64,000 bases of DNA, from the NCBI GenBank assembly GCA_022510385.1, contig JAFLTQ010000012.1, forward strand, positions 1 to 64,000, given 5' to 3'. The position numbers and the translations under genes were made by a program. Shown piece by piece: positions 35,138 through 44,910 of the stretch. The DNA comes from Muribaculaceae bacterium (GTDB taxonomy: Bacteria > Bacteroidota > Bacteroidia > Bacteroidales > Muribaculaceae). Each line of letters starts with the position of its first letter. Position 1 is the stretch's first letter. The notes beneath the pieces were generated by a model. That model did not search any database, was not told where the DNA came from, and saw only the letters and a program-made list of their open reading frames with translations.

Positions 35138-36631
35138 TTATTCCTCTGCTGTTATCACTTGAGCACCAAGAGCCTCCTCTACCACCTCTTCACTCTGGAT
35201 GTTAGGCAGTTCAAGCCCATAATGATTCTTAGCATCCAAGGCTTTTAGAGTAACGCCCAAAATCAGCGCCAACACACCAAGTCCGGCAAATACCAGCATC
35301 GGAACAGTATAGTTATAATCCAAAGGATTTTCAACGCCCGGGTTAGTGGCTGTCAAGACTGCTCCGATAATCATCGGGAAGGCATACAGCCCAATATTTT
35401 GAATCCAGAAAATCACAGCGTAAGCAGAGCCAAGCAACTTATTGTCAACCAATTTTGGCACTGATGGCCATAGTGAAGCCGGAACAAGGGAAAAACTAAT
35501 TCCCAACAATATAATAGCTCCGTAAGCCACTATTTCTGACTGAGTGGCAGGCAATAATAATGCAAATGTCAAATGACAAATAATCATCAGAATCGCTCCG
35601 AAGATCAGCATCGTGGCTCCTTTACCTTTTTTATCGAGATAATTCCCGAGAATCGGGGTTACCGCTGCAGCCCCCAATGGGAATACAAAGAAGACAAAAC
35701 CCGCCTCCTGTGCTGTTATTCCAAGGTTACATTGAAGCATATTGATTGCATACTTCTGAAATGGGAAGATAGCTGAATAATATAATACACAAAGCAATGA
35801 AACTATCCAGAATACCTTGGAAGAAAATATAAATTTAAGGTCGGATATTTTAAAGGGATCATCCTTCTCCTCTGCGTTTGTACCCATCTCTGTCTCCAGC
35901 TTCTTATCCATAAAAGCATAGACTATGAAAGATATCAGTCCGATCAGAAGCAATAAAACTGAGAAAGCTACAGACCTTGAAACACTGATATTTCCACCAA
36001 GCGTAGCGATAAATGGGGAGCCTAATACAACTGCAGCAACTCCGACTCTGGCAAGGGCCATCTCTGTGCCCATGGCAAGAGCCATCTCTTTCCCTTGAAA
36101 CCATTTAACGATACCTCTTGACACCGTTATACCGGCCATCTCGCATCCGCATCCAAATATCATGAAACCAATAGCTGATAATTTGGCCGAAGCCGGCATT
36201 CCATCATAGAATGGAGTGATATTCCACCATGTGTTAGGCAAATTCACAAAATGATCCATAAAGTTATATAGACCGCTATTCTGGAAAGCCTCTGTCAATG
36301 CATAATAATTGATGAAACCGCCTGCAAACATTACCGAACCGGATAAGATTGCTGTAAATCTTACTCCCATCTTATCAAGGATGATTCCGGCAAATATCAG
36401 AAAGAATACAAATACATTCAAAAATGTTTCTGATCCGGCAAATCGTCCGTAAGCATCCGGATCCCATCCCTTGGTGCTCTGGAGATACTCCTGCAAAGGG
36501 GAGAGAACATCCACAAAGATATAAGCAAAAAACATTGCTCCGGCCAATAGCACGAGGGCTGTCCATCTTGCCCATGCCTTATCTCTCAATAGATTTCCGG
36601 AACTTGTTATGGATTTTGTTGTGTCTGTCAT
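35138..36631 (-). CDS. Major facilitator superfamily transporter
   Basis: 497 residues with about twelve membrane spans. The first span is ALVLLAGAMFFAYIFVDVLS; the loop 2-3 region reads GIILDKMGVRFTAILSGSVM. A long second loop with SSGLYNFMDHF-like residues and a central cytoplasmic loop (MDKKLETEMGTNAEEKDDPFK) follow, then the second half with NYLDKKGKGATMLIFG. The tail is acidic. It resembles Bacteroidetes MFS carriers without a proven substrate. Organic acids or peptides are possible, but no family-specific motif was recognised. Confidence 0.85.
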   Translation of the reverse strand: MTDTTKSITSSGNLLRDKAWARWTALVLLAGAMFFAYIFVDVLSPLQEYLQSTKGWDPDAYGRFAGSETFLNVFVFFLIFAGIILDKMGVRFTAILSGSVMFAGGFINYYALTEAFQNSGLYNFMDHFVNLPNTWWNITPFYDGMPASAKLSAIGFMIFGCGCEMAGITVSRGIVKWFQGKEMALAMGTEMALARVGVAAVVLGSPFIATLGGNISVSRSVAFSVLLLLIGLISFIVYAFMDKKLETEMGTNAEEKDDPFKISDLKFIFSSKVFWIVSLLCVLYYSAIFPFQKYAINMLQCNLGITAQEAGFVFFVFPLGAAAVTPILGNYLDKKGKGATMLIFGAILMIICHLTFALLLPATQSEIVAYGAIILLGISFSLVPASLWPSVPKLVDNKLLGSAYAVIFWIQNIGLYAFPMIIGAVLTATNPGVENPLDYNYTVPMLVFAGLGVLALILGVTLKALDAKNHYGLELPNIQSEEVVEEALGAQVITAEE

Positions 36632-36657
36632 GTCATTATATTATTGCGTTTATTTTG

Positions 36658-36665
36658 CAAAGTTA
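36658..36665 (-). promoter_or_regulatory. Candidate -7 element for the MFS gene
   Basis: TAACTTTG on the minus strand, 27 bp before the ATG at 36631, matching TAnnTTTG. No TTG at the -33 position. Confidence 0.45.
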
Positions 36666-36755
36666 ATAAAAAAGAACCATTATCGTCTTAACGTTTGCTT
36701 CCAACCATTTATTATTTCCCAATTATCCCAAAGGGGAATAGGAGTGACAACATTT

Positions 36756-37481
36756 TTAAAGACGACCGCTATCGTTATAGCTGTAAAAACCGTTTGCTGT
36801 CACTATAATGTGGTCTAAGAATCTTATTCCCATAAACTTGCAAGCCTCCTTAAGATCTTGCGTTATGCGATCGTCTTGCACACTCGGTTTGAGCGTACCC
36901 GAAGGATGATTGTGTGAAAGTATCAATGATTCCACATTTTCGAGCAGAGCCAATTTTATAGCGTTCTTAGTGTCGAAAACTGTAGAGGTGCTGGTGCCTG
37001 ATGTAAGTCTAATCTCTTTTGTCACTTTATTTTGGCGGTTGAGCACCAACATCCAGATTTCCTCATGATCAAGATTACCGATTTTATGTCTCAACCTATC
37101 ATAAATTTGAGATGAACTTCTGATGGGTTCATCATTCGGAATATCCTCCTGGCAATATCTTTTTATAAGTTCGAGCGCTGCTAATATCTGTATTGCTTTC
37201 GTTGTGCCGATTCCTCGCATCTCGCAGAGCTCTTGTTTAGTGCGTCGTTCAAGTTTATGAAGAGATCCGTCATTATTTCTCATAATGTCGCGGCAAAGCT
37301 CTGTGATTGGATATCCCGGCGTGCCTGTCCTTAACAACAAAGCCCATAGTTCAGGCACTGACAACACCCCCACTCCATATTTTTCTGCTTTCTCTCGAGG
37401 CTGTTCATCCTCATCCATCTCCTTGACTGTCTTTACAATCCGTGGTGGAAGTGAATACTCAGTTGTCCCCTTTCCCTCCAT
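36756..37481 (-). CDS. radC: RadC/JAB-domain DNA repair-type protein
   Basis: 241 residues. The N-terminal part has a helix-hairpin-helix (LCEMRGIGTTKAIQILAAL); the C-terminal MPN/JAB metal domain carries SHNHPSGTLKPSVQDD with the HxH...D zinc ligands and the glutamate further upstream. This is the complete chromosomal RadC, not the short phage or plasmid form. The family was named from a repair mutant, but its true function is still unsettled. It lies 48 bp behind the glycosyltransferase gene, so it may belong to the efp transcript. Confidence 0.95.
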   Translation of the reverse strand: MEGKGTTEYSLPPRIVKTVKEMDEDEQPREKAEKYGVGVLSVPELWALLLRTGTPGYPITELCRDIMRNNDGSLHKLERRTKQELCEMRGIGTTKAIQILAALELIKRYCQEDIPNDEPIRSSSQIYDRLRHKIGNLDHEEIWMLVLNRQNKVTKEIRLTSGTSTSTVFDTKNAIKLALLENVESLILSHNHPSGTLKPSVQDDRITQDLKEACKFMGIRFLDHIIVTANGFYSYNDSGRL

Positions 37482-37529
37482 ATATAATAATTCAGTTACT
37501 TTTTATCAATTATAACGGTTTACCAATTC

Positions 37530-38537
37530 CTATTTCCCTCTCCTTCTTTCTATCTCATCATTTTCATCCCTGCCATGTCTAAGAAGAATTTTCCAAACCC
37601 AGGCCCTTATAAAACCGGTGCCATATCCTCCAAGCTGAACAACAGCAGCCGGCAATGCCAAAAAAGCGACTTTAGGACTTTTAGTTGACAATAATGCTGC
37701 AATCAACAACAAAATGAAATAGACAAGCAATGGTATAAGAAACCATTTATTGAAAAAGGAAGCTATGACGAAACCAATACCGAAAATTACAAACAAAGCC
37801 GGCAACCAATGCACCAATTTCATCGACCCCGGATATAATAGCTGAAGAGTTATCCTTGACATTCCAAAAACATGTACTTGCCTCCAGAATTTCTTGAAAT
37901 CCACTCTTCTTTTATGAAAAACTTTCACTTCCGGGAAAAGCACCACCTTAAATCCTTCATTTTTTATACGGGTGCTCATATCGATATCCTCACTAAACAT
38001 TTCACGGAAGCCTCCAACTTTTTCAAAAACTTTGCGGGAGAATCCCATATTGAATGTGCGAGGCGTGAATTTCTCCATACTCTTTTTGCCGCCCCGAATT
38101 CCTCCGGTGGTTAAGAAGGATGTCATAGAAAAATTTATTGCCTTCTGCACATCTGAGAATGACTCATGAGCTGCATCGGGGCCTCCAAAACAATCAGTAG
38201 GATTATCTTTTAGACTCCTTTTCAACGATTCTATATAATCAGGGGGCAATATACAATCAGAGTCGACGAAGACAAAAAAATCTCCGTCGGCTCTTTCAAT
38301 TCCATAATTACGGGCAATGCTACGCCCCTCGTTGCTCTTATGAAAATATTTTATCCTTACCTCTTCTCCAAACTTTTCGCAAGCCGCCCTGCAATCTATG
38401 GTTGAGCCATCCTCCACCAATATTATTTCAAAGTCTTTATCGGTTTGGTGACTCAGACTCTCAAGCAGCTCTTCAACCTCCTGAGGCCTGTTATAGACAG
38501 GCACTATTATTGAGAAGGAAGGAGGCAGGATTTCCAA
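37530..38537 (-). CDS. Family 2 glycosyltransferase, membrane-bound
   Basis: 335 residues. The GT-A domain has FSIIVPVYNRPQEVEELLES, IILVEDGSTIDC, the metal site FFVFVDSDCILP, the acceptor region with FNMGFSRKVFEKVGGF and the catalytic SEDIDMSTRI. The C-terminal 100 residues hold two to three membrane spans (LPALFVIFGIGFVIASF, FLIPLLVYFILLLIAALL). It is a polysaccharide or lipid-linked-sugar type. It lies 35 bp behind efp and 48 bp ahead of radC. A role in glycosylating EF-P is not indicated by the sequence. Confidence 0.9.
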   Translation of the reverse strand: MEILPPSFSIIVPVYNRPQEVEELLESLSHQTDKDFEIILVEDGSTIDCRAACEKFGEEVRIKYFHKSNEGRSIARNYGIERADGDFFVFVDSDCILPPDYIESLKRSLKDNPTDCFGGPDAAHESFSDVQKAINFSMTSFLTTGGIRGGKKSMEKFTPRTFNMGFSRKVFEKVGGFREMFSEDIDMSTRIKNEGFKVVLFPEVKVFHKRRVDFKKFWRQVHVFGMSRITLQLLYPGSMKLVHWLPALFVIFGIGFVIASFFNKWFLIPLLVYFILLLIAALLSTKSPKVAFLALPAAVVQLGGYGTGFIRAWVWKILLRHGRDENDEIERRRGK

Positions 38538-38572
38538 AATCTTAATTTTTTAGATAATCTAAGAACAGCCCC

Positions 38573-39139
38573 TTATGCTTTTACGCGACCGGTATAATCA
38601 CCTGTACGAGTGTCAACCTCTATCAACTCTCCTTCATTGATGAACAGAGGCACTCTCACTGTAGCTCCGGTTTCAACTGTTGCCGGTTTCAATGTATTGG
38701 TGGCTGTGTCTCCCTTAAGACCCGGCTCAGTATAAGTCACCTTCAATGTGGTCTTTACAGGCATCTCTGCGAAGAGAACTGTATCTGTGGAAGCATCACT
38801 TACCACTTCCACTGTGTCTCCCTCCTTCATATATGCTGCACCGGTTACAAGTTCCTTATTGATAGGCACCTGCTCGAATGTTTCATTATTCATGAATATA
38901 TCATCTCCACCATCTGCATAGAGATATTGATAGGGACGGCGTTCCACGCGTACATCTTCAAGTTTTTCTCCGATGTTAAAACGGCGCTCTATAACTCTTC
39001 CGTCTACAACATCTTTAAGTTTTGTACGCATAAAAGTGTTACCTTTACCCGGCTTTACATGTAGAAATTCCACACAAAAATAGAGACGGCCATCCAATCT
39101 TATACAGGTGCCGTTCTTGATGTCTTGAGCGTTCATCAT
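38573..39139 (-). CDS. efp: Elongation factor P
   Basis: 188 residues with three OB/KOW domains. It binds next to the P-site tRNA and rescues ribosomes stalled at proline runs. The tip of domain I reads [11 protein letters not shown], so a Lys is present where E. coli carries lysylated Lys34. The lysylation gene epmA is not in this window, so whether and how it is modified is open. The last domain ends [14 protein letters not shown]. The start [10 protein letters not shown] matches homologues that read MINAQDIK. It precedes a glycosyltransferase and radC. Confidence 0.97.
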   Translation of the reverse strand: MMNAQDIKNGTCIRLDGRLYFCVEFLHVKPGKGNTFMRTKLKDVVDGRVIERRFNIGEKLEDVRVERRPYQYLYADGGDDIFMNNETFEQVPINKELVTGAAYMKEGDTVEVVSDASTDTVLFAEMPVKTTLKVTYTEPGLKGDTATNTLKPATVETGATVRVPLFINEGELIEVDTRTGDYTGRVKA

Positions 39140-39173
39140 ATCGCTTAATTCTTTTATTTTGTCTTTTATACTG

Positions 39174-39205
39174 CAAATATAACTAAAAACTCTGATAAAT
39201 TGAAA
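39174..39205 (-). promoter_or_regulatory. Promoter of efp
   Basis: On the minus strand TTTC (39205-39202), 20 nt, TATATTTG (39181-39174), one base from the full TTTG/TAnnTTTG consensus. The leader would be about 28 nt. Confidence 0.55.
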
Positions 39206-39258
39206 ACTACCCCGGGTAACAAGATGTTCGAGGAGACCACGAGCGACTTTAACGCTCT

Positions 39259-40431
39259 TTAATACTCTCCTTTTTTTAATATCTTGGCAAGACGTTTCAA
39301 TCCCTCCTCAAGCCGTTGGCGCTGACATGCTATATTTATTCTCATAAAACCTTCGCCGTCGGTGCCATACATTGAACCGGGATTCAGCCATACTCCACCA
39401 TCCCTTATAAGTTTTTCCTCCAATTCTCCCGAAGATATTCCCGATTTACGAAAATCTACCCATACCAAATAGGTTCCTTCAAGCTTAGTGACAGGATAAT
39501 CAGGCAATTCATTATTGAAAAAAGAAACTAAATATTCATAGTTACCTTGCAAATAATCAATCAATTCTGTCAGCCATTCCTCTCCTTCGTTGTATGCAGC
39601 AATTGTAGCCAGTACACCGAAAGGATTCACATCACAAACTTCATTTATATTTATAGCCTTGTCTATTCTCTTTCTCATCTCTTCATTACGGCAAATTATA
39701 TTTGCTATCTGAAGCCCAGCTATATTGAATGATTTGCTCGGGGATACACAAGCTATGGAATTTGCAGCAACCTCTTCAGACAGGCTACAGAAAGGAATAT
39801 AAACAAAAGGAGGATAGACAAGTTCACAGTGGATCTCATCGCTTACCACTATGACATCATTCTTCTTACATATATCATAGATTCTTGACAATTCATTATA
39901 ATTCCAGACTCTCCCCGATGGATTATGAGGATTGCAAAGCAACAAGAGTTTAGCTTTAGGATCCGCTACCCTTCTCTCAAGATCTTCAAAATCAATGGTG
40001 TAATAATCTCCATTATACTTCAAAGTGTTTTCGGATGGTTCACACTCATTATTGCGGATAGAAGAAAAGAAACAATTATAGACCGGTGTCTGAATGATAA
40101 CCTTATCTCCGGGATTAGTCAGGGCCTTGATAATTGCAGATATAGCCGGAACAACTCCACTGGTATAGATAATATCAGTTGCTTGGATTTCCCAATTATG
40201 GCGACGTTTAAACCAATTGATTGTAGCTTCATAATATTCATCGGGCACCCGTGTATAACCGAACACCCCATGCTCCACTCTTTTTTTGAGTGCTTCAATT
40301 ATACAGGGAGCTGTCTTAAAATCCATATCGGCAACCCATAAGGGTATCACATTCTCCATATCAAGGGAATCCCATTTATATGAATTTGTATTATGACGAT
40401 TCACCGGGGCATCAAAATCATATTTTTTCAT
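39259..40431 (-). CDS. patB: MalY/PatB family PLP aminotransferase-like protein
   Basis: 390 residues, fold type I PLP enzyme, cystathionine beta-lyase-like. The start [20 protein letters not shown], with [20 protein letters not shown], is typical of MalY/PatB. The cofactor region has [23 protein letters not shown] and the PLP lysine in [12 protein letters not shown]. It probably cleaves C-S bonds in cystathionine or cystine; MalY also has a regulatory role in E. coli. It lies 43 bp behind the MATE gene and is likely co-transcribed with it. Confidence 0.92.
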   Translation of the reverse strand: MKKYDFDAPVNRHNTNSYKWDSLDMENVIPLWVADMDFKTAPCIIEALKKRVEHGVFGYTRVPDEYYEATINWFKRRHNWEIQATDIIYTSGVVPAISAIIKALTNPGDKVIIQTPVYNCFFSSIRNNECEPSENTLKYNGDYYTIDFEDLERRVADPKAKLLLLCNPHNPSGRVWNYNELSRIYDICKKNDVIVVSDEIHCELVYPPFVYIPFCSLSEEVAANSIACVSPSKSFNIAGLQIANIICRNEEMRKRIDKAININEVCDVNPFGVLATIAAYNEGEEWLTELIDYLQGNYEYLVSFFNNELPDYPVTKLEGTYLVWVDFRKSGISSGELEEKLIRDGGVWLNPGSMYGTDGEGFMRINIACQRQRLEEGLKRLAKILKKGEY

Positions 40432-40474
40432 AATTATAAGGTAAGAATAAATGTTGTTTTATTGTGTAAAACCA

Positions 40475-41914
40475 TTACATGGCTTGAAGCTTAATAATTC
40501 TTTGCATCCATGCTCCGCTTTTCAATCTTGTCAAGAAAATAGCACCTCTGAAAGTCAATTCTATGGCCATAGCAATCCATACTCCATGCAAACCTAACGA
40601 GGGAGCTAAAAGAGCCGCTAAAACTACTCTAACACCCCACATACTTCCTAAATTCATAAAACTTGGGATGAGAGTGTCGCCGGCGCCCACAAAAGCTCCA
40701 TAGGCTACAATAGAGGCAGCATACATTGGTTCTGCCCATGCCTCAGTGCGTAGCGCCACAACTCCCAGATGGATGATTTCCGAGTCCGGAGTCATGATTT
40801 CCATCATCCAGGGAGCAATCACATACATAACTACTCCTAATAGCGTCATCACCCCCATTCCGAGCCAGGTCGATGTCCACGCAAATTGTCTTGTCAGTCT
40901 CTTTCTCCCGGCCCCTATACTTTGACCCACCAAGGTTGTGGTTGCATCTCCGATACCATATCCCGGCATATAACAGATGCTCTCAGCTATGACAGCGAAT
41001 GCATTCGCCGCTATTGAAGCTGCTCCTAAAGGAGCCACTATTATTGTTATCATAACTTGTGCACCGGAGGTAAGGAATCTTTCTATGCCCAATGGAAATC
41101 CTATATGAACTGCTCTTTTCATACAGCTTTTCTTAAGCCTGAAACTCCCCTTTTCAGCTGTCAACCTCATCTCTTTTGAGAAGAAAATCAACTTTATAAG
41201 CATTATTATCGCTCCTATTCCTTCGGCTATGGATGTCCCCAAGGCTGCTCCCCACACTCCAAATCCAAAGCCCGGCATCATTATGACATGTCCTCCCCAA
41301 TTTAATTCCCTTGTGGGGAATATCAGAAAGAAATTAAACAAAACATCAAGGATACACATCAATGTCCCAACCATCCCCGGGAAAAGAAGATTTCCGCTAC
41401 TCCTCAACATTCCTGCAGACAGATAGCTGTATTGGAAAAGAGGCATCGCAGCTACCGTAATTAAAAAATATAGGGAGGCATTATGACGTATCGCCGGCTC
41501 CCCTCCAAGCCATCGAGGCAATTCCCAACTTATTGCGATTCCAATTGCAGCAAGCAACAAACTATAAAACAAGGCGGCCACAAGAGCTTGACGAAGCACA
41601 GAACGAGCTCCCTTCGGATCTCCGGCTCCTAATAAATGAGCCACCTGAACTGAGAAACCCACTGATCCGGCTGAACATAACCCGAAAAAAATCCATGTAG
41701 AGGTAGTCACCAATCCTATCGATGCAGCCGGGAGAGCCCCAAGACTACCCACCATTGATGCATCTATATACTGCATGACAATGGCAGATATCTGTGCTAC
41801 TATTGCTGGTATACTCAACGAAACAGCCAGCCGGAGCTGTTCCTTTCTCCCGACAGGCTGCTTACTATGGATGACGCTCGTTAAGTCTTGCTTCTCCTTA
41901 AAAAGGAAATTCAT
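40475..41914 (-). CDS. MATE family efflux transporter
   Basis: 479 residues, twelve predicted spans in two halves. Signs are the first-half segment LSIPAIVAQISAIVMQYIDA with SMVGSLGALPAASIGL and the second-half GFPLGIERFLTSGAQVM with GIGDATTTLVGQSIGAGRKR. It exports cations, drugs or metabolites using Na+ or H+. It starts 30 bp behind the DUF3737 gene. The first 25 residues (FKEKQDLTSVIHSKQPVGRK) form a cytoplasmic tail. Confidence 0.93.
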   Translation of the reverse strand: MNFLFKEKQDLTSVIHSKQPVGRKEQLRLAVSLSIPAIVAQISAIVMQYIDASMVGSLGALPAASIGLVTTSTWIFFGLCSAGSVGFSVQVAHLLGAGDPKGARSVLRQALVAALFYSLLLAAIGIAISWELPRWLGGEPAIRHNASLYFLITVAAMPLFQYSYLSAGMLRSSGNLLFPGMVGTLMCILDVLFNFFLIFPTRELNWGGHVIMMPGFGFGVWGAALGTSIAEGIGAIIMLIKLIFFSKEMRLTAEKGSFRLKKSCMKRAVHIGFPLGIERFLTSGAQVMITIIVAPLGAASIAANAFAVIAESICYMPGYGIGDATTTLVGQSIGAGRKRLTRQFAWTSTWLGMGVMTLLGVVMYVIAPWMMEIMTPDSEIIHLGVVALRTEAWAEPMYAASIVAYGAFVGAGDTLIPSFMNLGSMWGVRVVLAALLAPSLGLHGVWIAMAIELTFRGAIFLTRLKSGAWMQRIIKLQAM

Positions 41915-41944
41915 AGTTTCCCCTCTGCTATTTTTTCTCTTTTC

Positions 41945-42793
41945 TTATTTTCCCCTCGTTATTATTTCGCAATTCCCCGGCGCTTTTATATTTTCGTCAA
42001 TTATAATTTCACCGATTTCATCACATACTATTTTTCCGCTTCTTGGATTTTTTATGCTGGTGACTCTCCCCTTTATCTCAGCATGAACATCAGAATATTC
42101 AAAACATAGGTCGGCATCTTCATCAAATGTGCAATTTTCAAGAATGAGATTGGTGGCATAACACAATGCCTGTGTCCCTCCTATACGACAATTCACAAGC
42201 CGAAGCCTGTCAGAGTACCAACCTAGATATTCCCCGGTGACATAAGAATCATAAATGGTGACATTTTCGGTATTCCAAAAAGCATCTTTACTATAAATCT
42301 CAGCATTGCGAATCACTACATTCTTGCAGTATTGAAAAGAATAGTTACCGTTTTGCTTATAGTTATCAATATCTATGTCTGCCGAATGCATAAACAGATA
42401 ATCAGCCTTATCAACCTCTACCTTTCTCAAAGTGACGTTACGACACATCCATAAGGTTTCGAGGGCATTGGGTATCTTGACATTCCTGACTTCCATGTTA
42501 TCCATCTCACGAAACATCTTGGGCGCCTCAACAAGAGTATCCTCCATCACCATATTTCGCGAATACCAGATGGCAGCTCTACCTCCCTCTGTGAACAGAC
42601 AATTTTTTATTTTAAAACCATCCGTCTCCCAAAAAGGGTATTTACCCTCAAACCTGCAGTCAATTGCTTCGATATTGCTACATTCTTTGAGCGCACTCTC
42701 TCCGGAGTGGATGGTAACATTCTCAAGTCTTAAATCATGGCTGGCGTAAAGAGGACGTTCTCCTCCGAATTCTTCATTCTTGATTGTTTTCAT
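41945..42793 (-). CDS. DUF3737 family parallel beta-helix protein
   Basis: 282 residues of a family without proven function. The whole chain is made of short repeated strand units (for example LRLENVTIHSGESALKECSN, IEAIDCRFEGKYPFWETDG, FKIKNCLFTEGGRAAIWYS), each ending in an aromatic or Asn turn, which is the pattern of a right-handed parallel beta-helix. No signal peptide, so cytoplasmic. It heads the probable DUF3737-MATE-MalY transcript. Function unknown. Confidence 0.88.
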   Translation of the reverse strand: MKTIKNEEFGGERPLYASHDLRLENVTIHSGESALKECSNIEAIDCRFEGKYPFWETDGFKIKNCLFTEGGRAAIWYSRNMVMEDTLVEAPKMFREMDNMEVRNVKIPNALETLWMCRNVTLRKVEVDKADYLFMHSADIDIDNYKQNGNYSFQYCKNVVIRNAEIYSKDAFWNTENVTIYDSYVTGEYLGWYSDRLRLVNCRIGGTQALCYATNLILENCTFDEDADLCFEYSDVHAEIKGRVTSIKNPRSGKIVCDEIGEIIIDENIKAPGNCEIITRGK

Positions 42794-42833
42794 TTTATAG
42801 TATGTTGAGGCTAATTTATTGTTATTTATTATG

Positions 42834-42841
42834 CAAAGGTA
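42834..42841 (-). promoter_or_regulatory. Candidate -7 element for DUF3737-MATE-MalY
   Basis: TACCTTTG on the minus strand, 41 bp before the ATG at 42793. No matching -33 TTG. Confidence 0.4.
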
Positions 42842-42913
42842 AAGAATCTGACTTTACATAATGAATCTCCATCATATATTATTAGGATTTTTTTATCATT
42901 TTTCATTTTTGAA

Positions 42914-42944
42914 TTGTGTTTTTAACAAATTGGGAGTAAATTTG
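42914..42944 (+). promoter_or_regulatory. Promoter of the channel-urea transporter-MFS operon
   Basis: TTG (42914-42916), 20 nt, TAAATTTG (42937-42944): full consensus. The start is expected near 42951, giving a leader of about 34 nt before the ATG at 42985. Confidence 0.72.
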
Positions 42945-42984
42945 ACAATTCTCAAAATAAAGGGAAAAATCGGATAAGAAATCA

Positions 42985-43830
42985 ATGAAGCCATTCCAAA
43001 AATTTAAGGAGAACTTAAAAGATAAGGGAGTCTATGCTTTCTTGCATATTCTGATTCTTGTGCTTTCTATTTTCCTGGTGGTAAGAATTTCTATTGATAC
43101 ATTCCATAACGAGGCATTCTATCTTGAAAAGAGATTCTTGAAATTTCAATTCTGGATTTGTATAGTGTTCCTCTTCGACTTCTTTGTGGAATTCTTTTTG
43201 GCGGATAAGAAATGGCATTATATCAGAAACCGTTTCATCTTCTTTCTGGTGTCAATTCCCTATAACTCCATCATATCATTTTATGGATGGACATTTTCAC
43301 CTCAAGTGACATATGCGCTTCATTATATTCCGCTTATTAGAGGTGGCTATGCAATGTCTATCGTAGTAAGTTGGTTCACCTACAACAGGGCTACAGGTCT
43401 ATTTATTTCATATCTTGCCACCCTTCTTTTCACAGTTTATTTTGCTTCACTTGCCTTCTATGTTTTCGAGCACCCCGTTAATTCACTGGTTGTAAATTAT
43501 CAGGATGCATTGTGGTGGGCATGTATGGATGCGACAACTGTGGGATCCAATATCGTGGCAATAACACCTGTAGGCCGTATTCTTTCGGTTTTGCTGGCAG
43601 CTCTCGGGATGATGATGTTTCCGATATTCACCGTATATGTCACTAACCTGCTGACACGCACAAAACAACAGGGAGAATCTATAGATGGACCTATATTTTA
43701 CAACAATCAAGACGATTCGACACAAACCAATCAAGCCGAGTCTCAAGGTTCTACAAATGTTTCTTCCGATAACTCAGGGGCTGCAAATCAACCGAGCAAC
43801 CCATCTACCCCGCAAATTTCTGCTAATTGA
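42985..43830 (+). CDS. Two-pore-helix-type ion channel (potassium channel family)
   Basis: 281 residues. Hydrophobic segments at about 17-37, 54-73, 85-100, 138-162 and 196-222 with a pore loop between the last two. The pore reads WWACMDATTVGSN (residues 177-189), where classical K+ channels have TVGYG; the Tyr and second Gly are Ser and Asn here. No arginine-rich S4 helix is seen, so voltage sensing is doubtful. The last 50 residues are polar, Asn/Ser/Gln-rich and probably disordered. It is first in an operon with a urea transporter (27 bp gap) and an MFS carrier. Ion selectivity is uncertain. Confidence 0.85.
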   Translation: MKPFQKFKENLKDKGVYAFLHILILVLSIFLVVRISIDTFHNEAFYLEKRFLKFQFWICIVFLFDFFVEFFLADKKWHYIRNRFIFFLVSIPYNSIISFYGWTFSPQVTYALHYIPLIRGGYAMSIVVSWFTYNRATGLFISYLATLLFTVYFASLAFYVFEHPVNSLVVNYQDALWWACMDATTVGSNIVAITPVGRILSVLLAALGMMMFPIFTVYVTNLLTRTKQQGESIDGPIFYNNQDDSTQTNQAESQGSTNVSSDNSGAANQPSNPSTPQISAN

Positions 43831-43857
43831 TAAAAAAATAAATAAAACAACAATATT

Positions 43858-44907
43858 ATGAAATTACAACAACAGGCACAAGAAGTGAAAACTGAATTGC
43901 AGCAAGATCTGCACCGTCCTTCAGTTAAAGAATTTCCTCGCACGCTATTAAGAGGTGTCGGACAAGTTATGTTCCAAGATAATATGTGGACAGGGTTACT
44001 ATTTCTTTGTGGAATAATCTGGGGCGCATACATGGAAGGCCAAGGGCTTGTTTGTTGGGGTTGTATCGCAGGAGTATTTGTTTCTACTCTTACCGGTTAT
44101 ATCCTTCGCCTTCCCGACCAGGGAGGAGCCCAAGGGCTTTGGGGATTCAATGGAGCCTTAGTTGGATGCGCATTCCCGACCTTCTTGGGAGCCACTGTTT
44201 GGATGTGGATTGGCTTAATCTTATGTGCAGCTCTTTCAACAGTTGCAAAATCCGGAATGGATAATATTTTGGGAAGATGGAAAATTTCCTCATTCACATT
44301 CCCGTTTGTAGCAACGACATGGATTTTCCTTTTGTCAGCACGAGTGTTCAGCGGTTTTCCTCCCGTAGAAATGGGTAGCCCCGAATTTCCACACGTCGTA
44401 AGCGGCTCGGCAGCCTACGTTGGAGTGATTGAACATTTTGCAAATGAAAATGTATCTCTTGCTTTCGGCGACTTGGTGATCTATTGGTTGAGAGGAATTT
44501 CTCAAGTCTTTTTGATTAAATCATGGGTATGCGGAATCTTCTTCCTTGCCGCTTTGGCTGTAAGCAGTTGGAGAGCATGTCTTTGGGCAGCCGTAGCATC
44601 AGCCCTCTCCCTATTTATTGCAATTATCTGGCAAGGACCGGGCATGGATATAGCAAATGGACTTTATGGTTTTTCTGCTGTATTGACCGGTATTGCTCTT
44701 GGCGCCACATTCTGTAATTTCTCATGGAAAGCTGCCATTTGGTGTGTTTGCGGAATTATTGCCACTGTCTTTGTTCAGGCAGCCATGAATGTATTCTTCA
44801 CTCCTATGGGCTTCCCGACACTGACCGGTCCCTTCTGCGTAGCGACCTGGATATTCCTTTTCCCGGCCTATAAGTTCTTTGAACCGGCTCCGGCACCCGC
44901 AAAATAA
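43858..44907 (+). CDS. Urea transporter (UT family)
   Basis: 349 residues, integral membrane, two homologous halves. Each half carries the UT signature: LWGFNGALVGCAFPTFLGA (about residues 99-117) and GLYGFSAVLTGIALGATF (about 265-282), which line the urea filter. It is a channel-like facilitator for urea (or a similar small amide). No urease gene is present in the window. It sits between an ion channel and an MFS carrier, 3 bp before the latter, so the three are surely co-transcribed. Confidence 0.93.
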   Translation: MKLQQQAQEVKTELQQDLHRPSVKEFPRTLLRGVGQVMFQDNMWTGLLFLCGIIWGAYMEGQGLVCWGCIAGVFVSTLTGYILRLPDQGGAQGLWGFNGALVGCAFPTFLGATVWMWIGLILCAALSTVAKSGMDNILGRWKISSFTFPFVATTWIFLLSARVFSGFPPVEMGSPEFPHVVSGSAAYVGVIEHFANENVSLAFGDLVIYWLRGISQVFLIKSWVCGIFFLAALAVSSWRACLWAAVASALSLFIAIIWQGPGMDIANGLYGFSAVLTGIALGATFCNFSWKAAIWCVCGIIATVFVQAAMNVFFTPMGFPTLTGPFCVATWIFLFPAYKFFEPAPAPAK

Positions 44908-44910
44908 AAG

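Noticed and set aside
37530..39139. EF-P glycosylation pair (efp and glycosyltransferase)
   Set aside because: The glycosyltransferase is a membrane GT2 and not EarP-like, and EF-P has Lys, not Arg, at the tip.
39241..39257. GAGCG/CGCTC hairpin near the end of the patB gene
   Set aside because: Only 5 bp, no T run, and it overlaps the stop codon region; not a convincing terminator.
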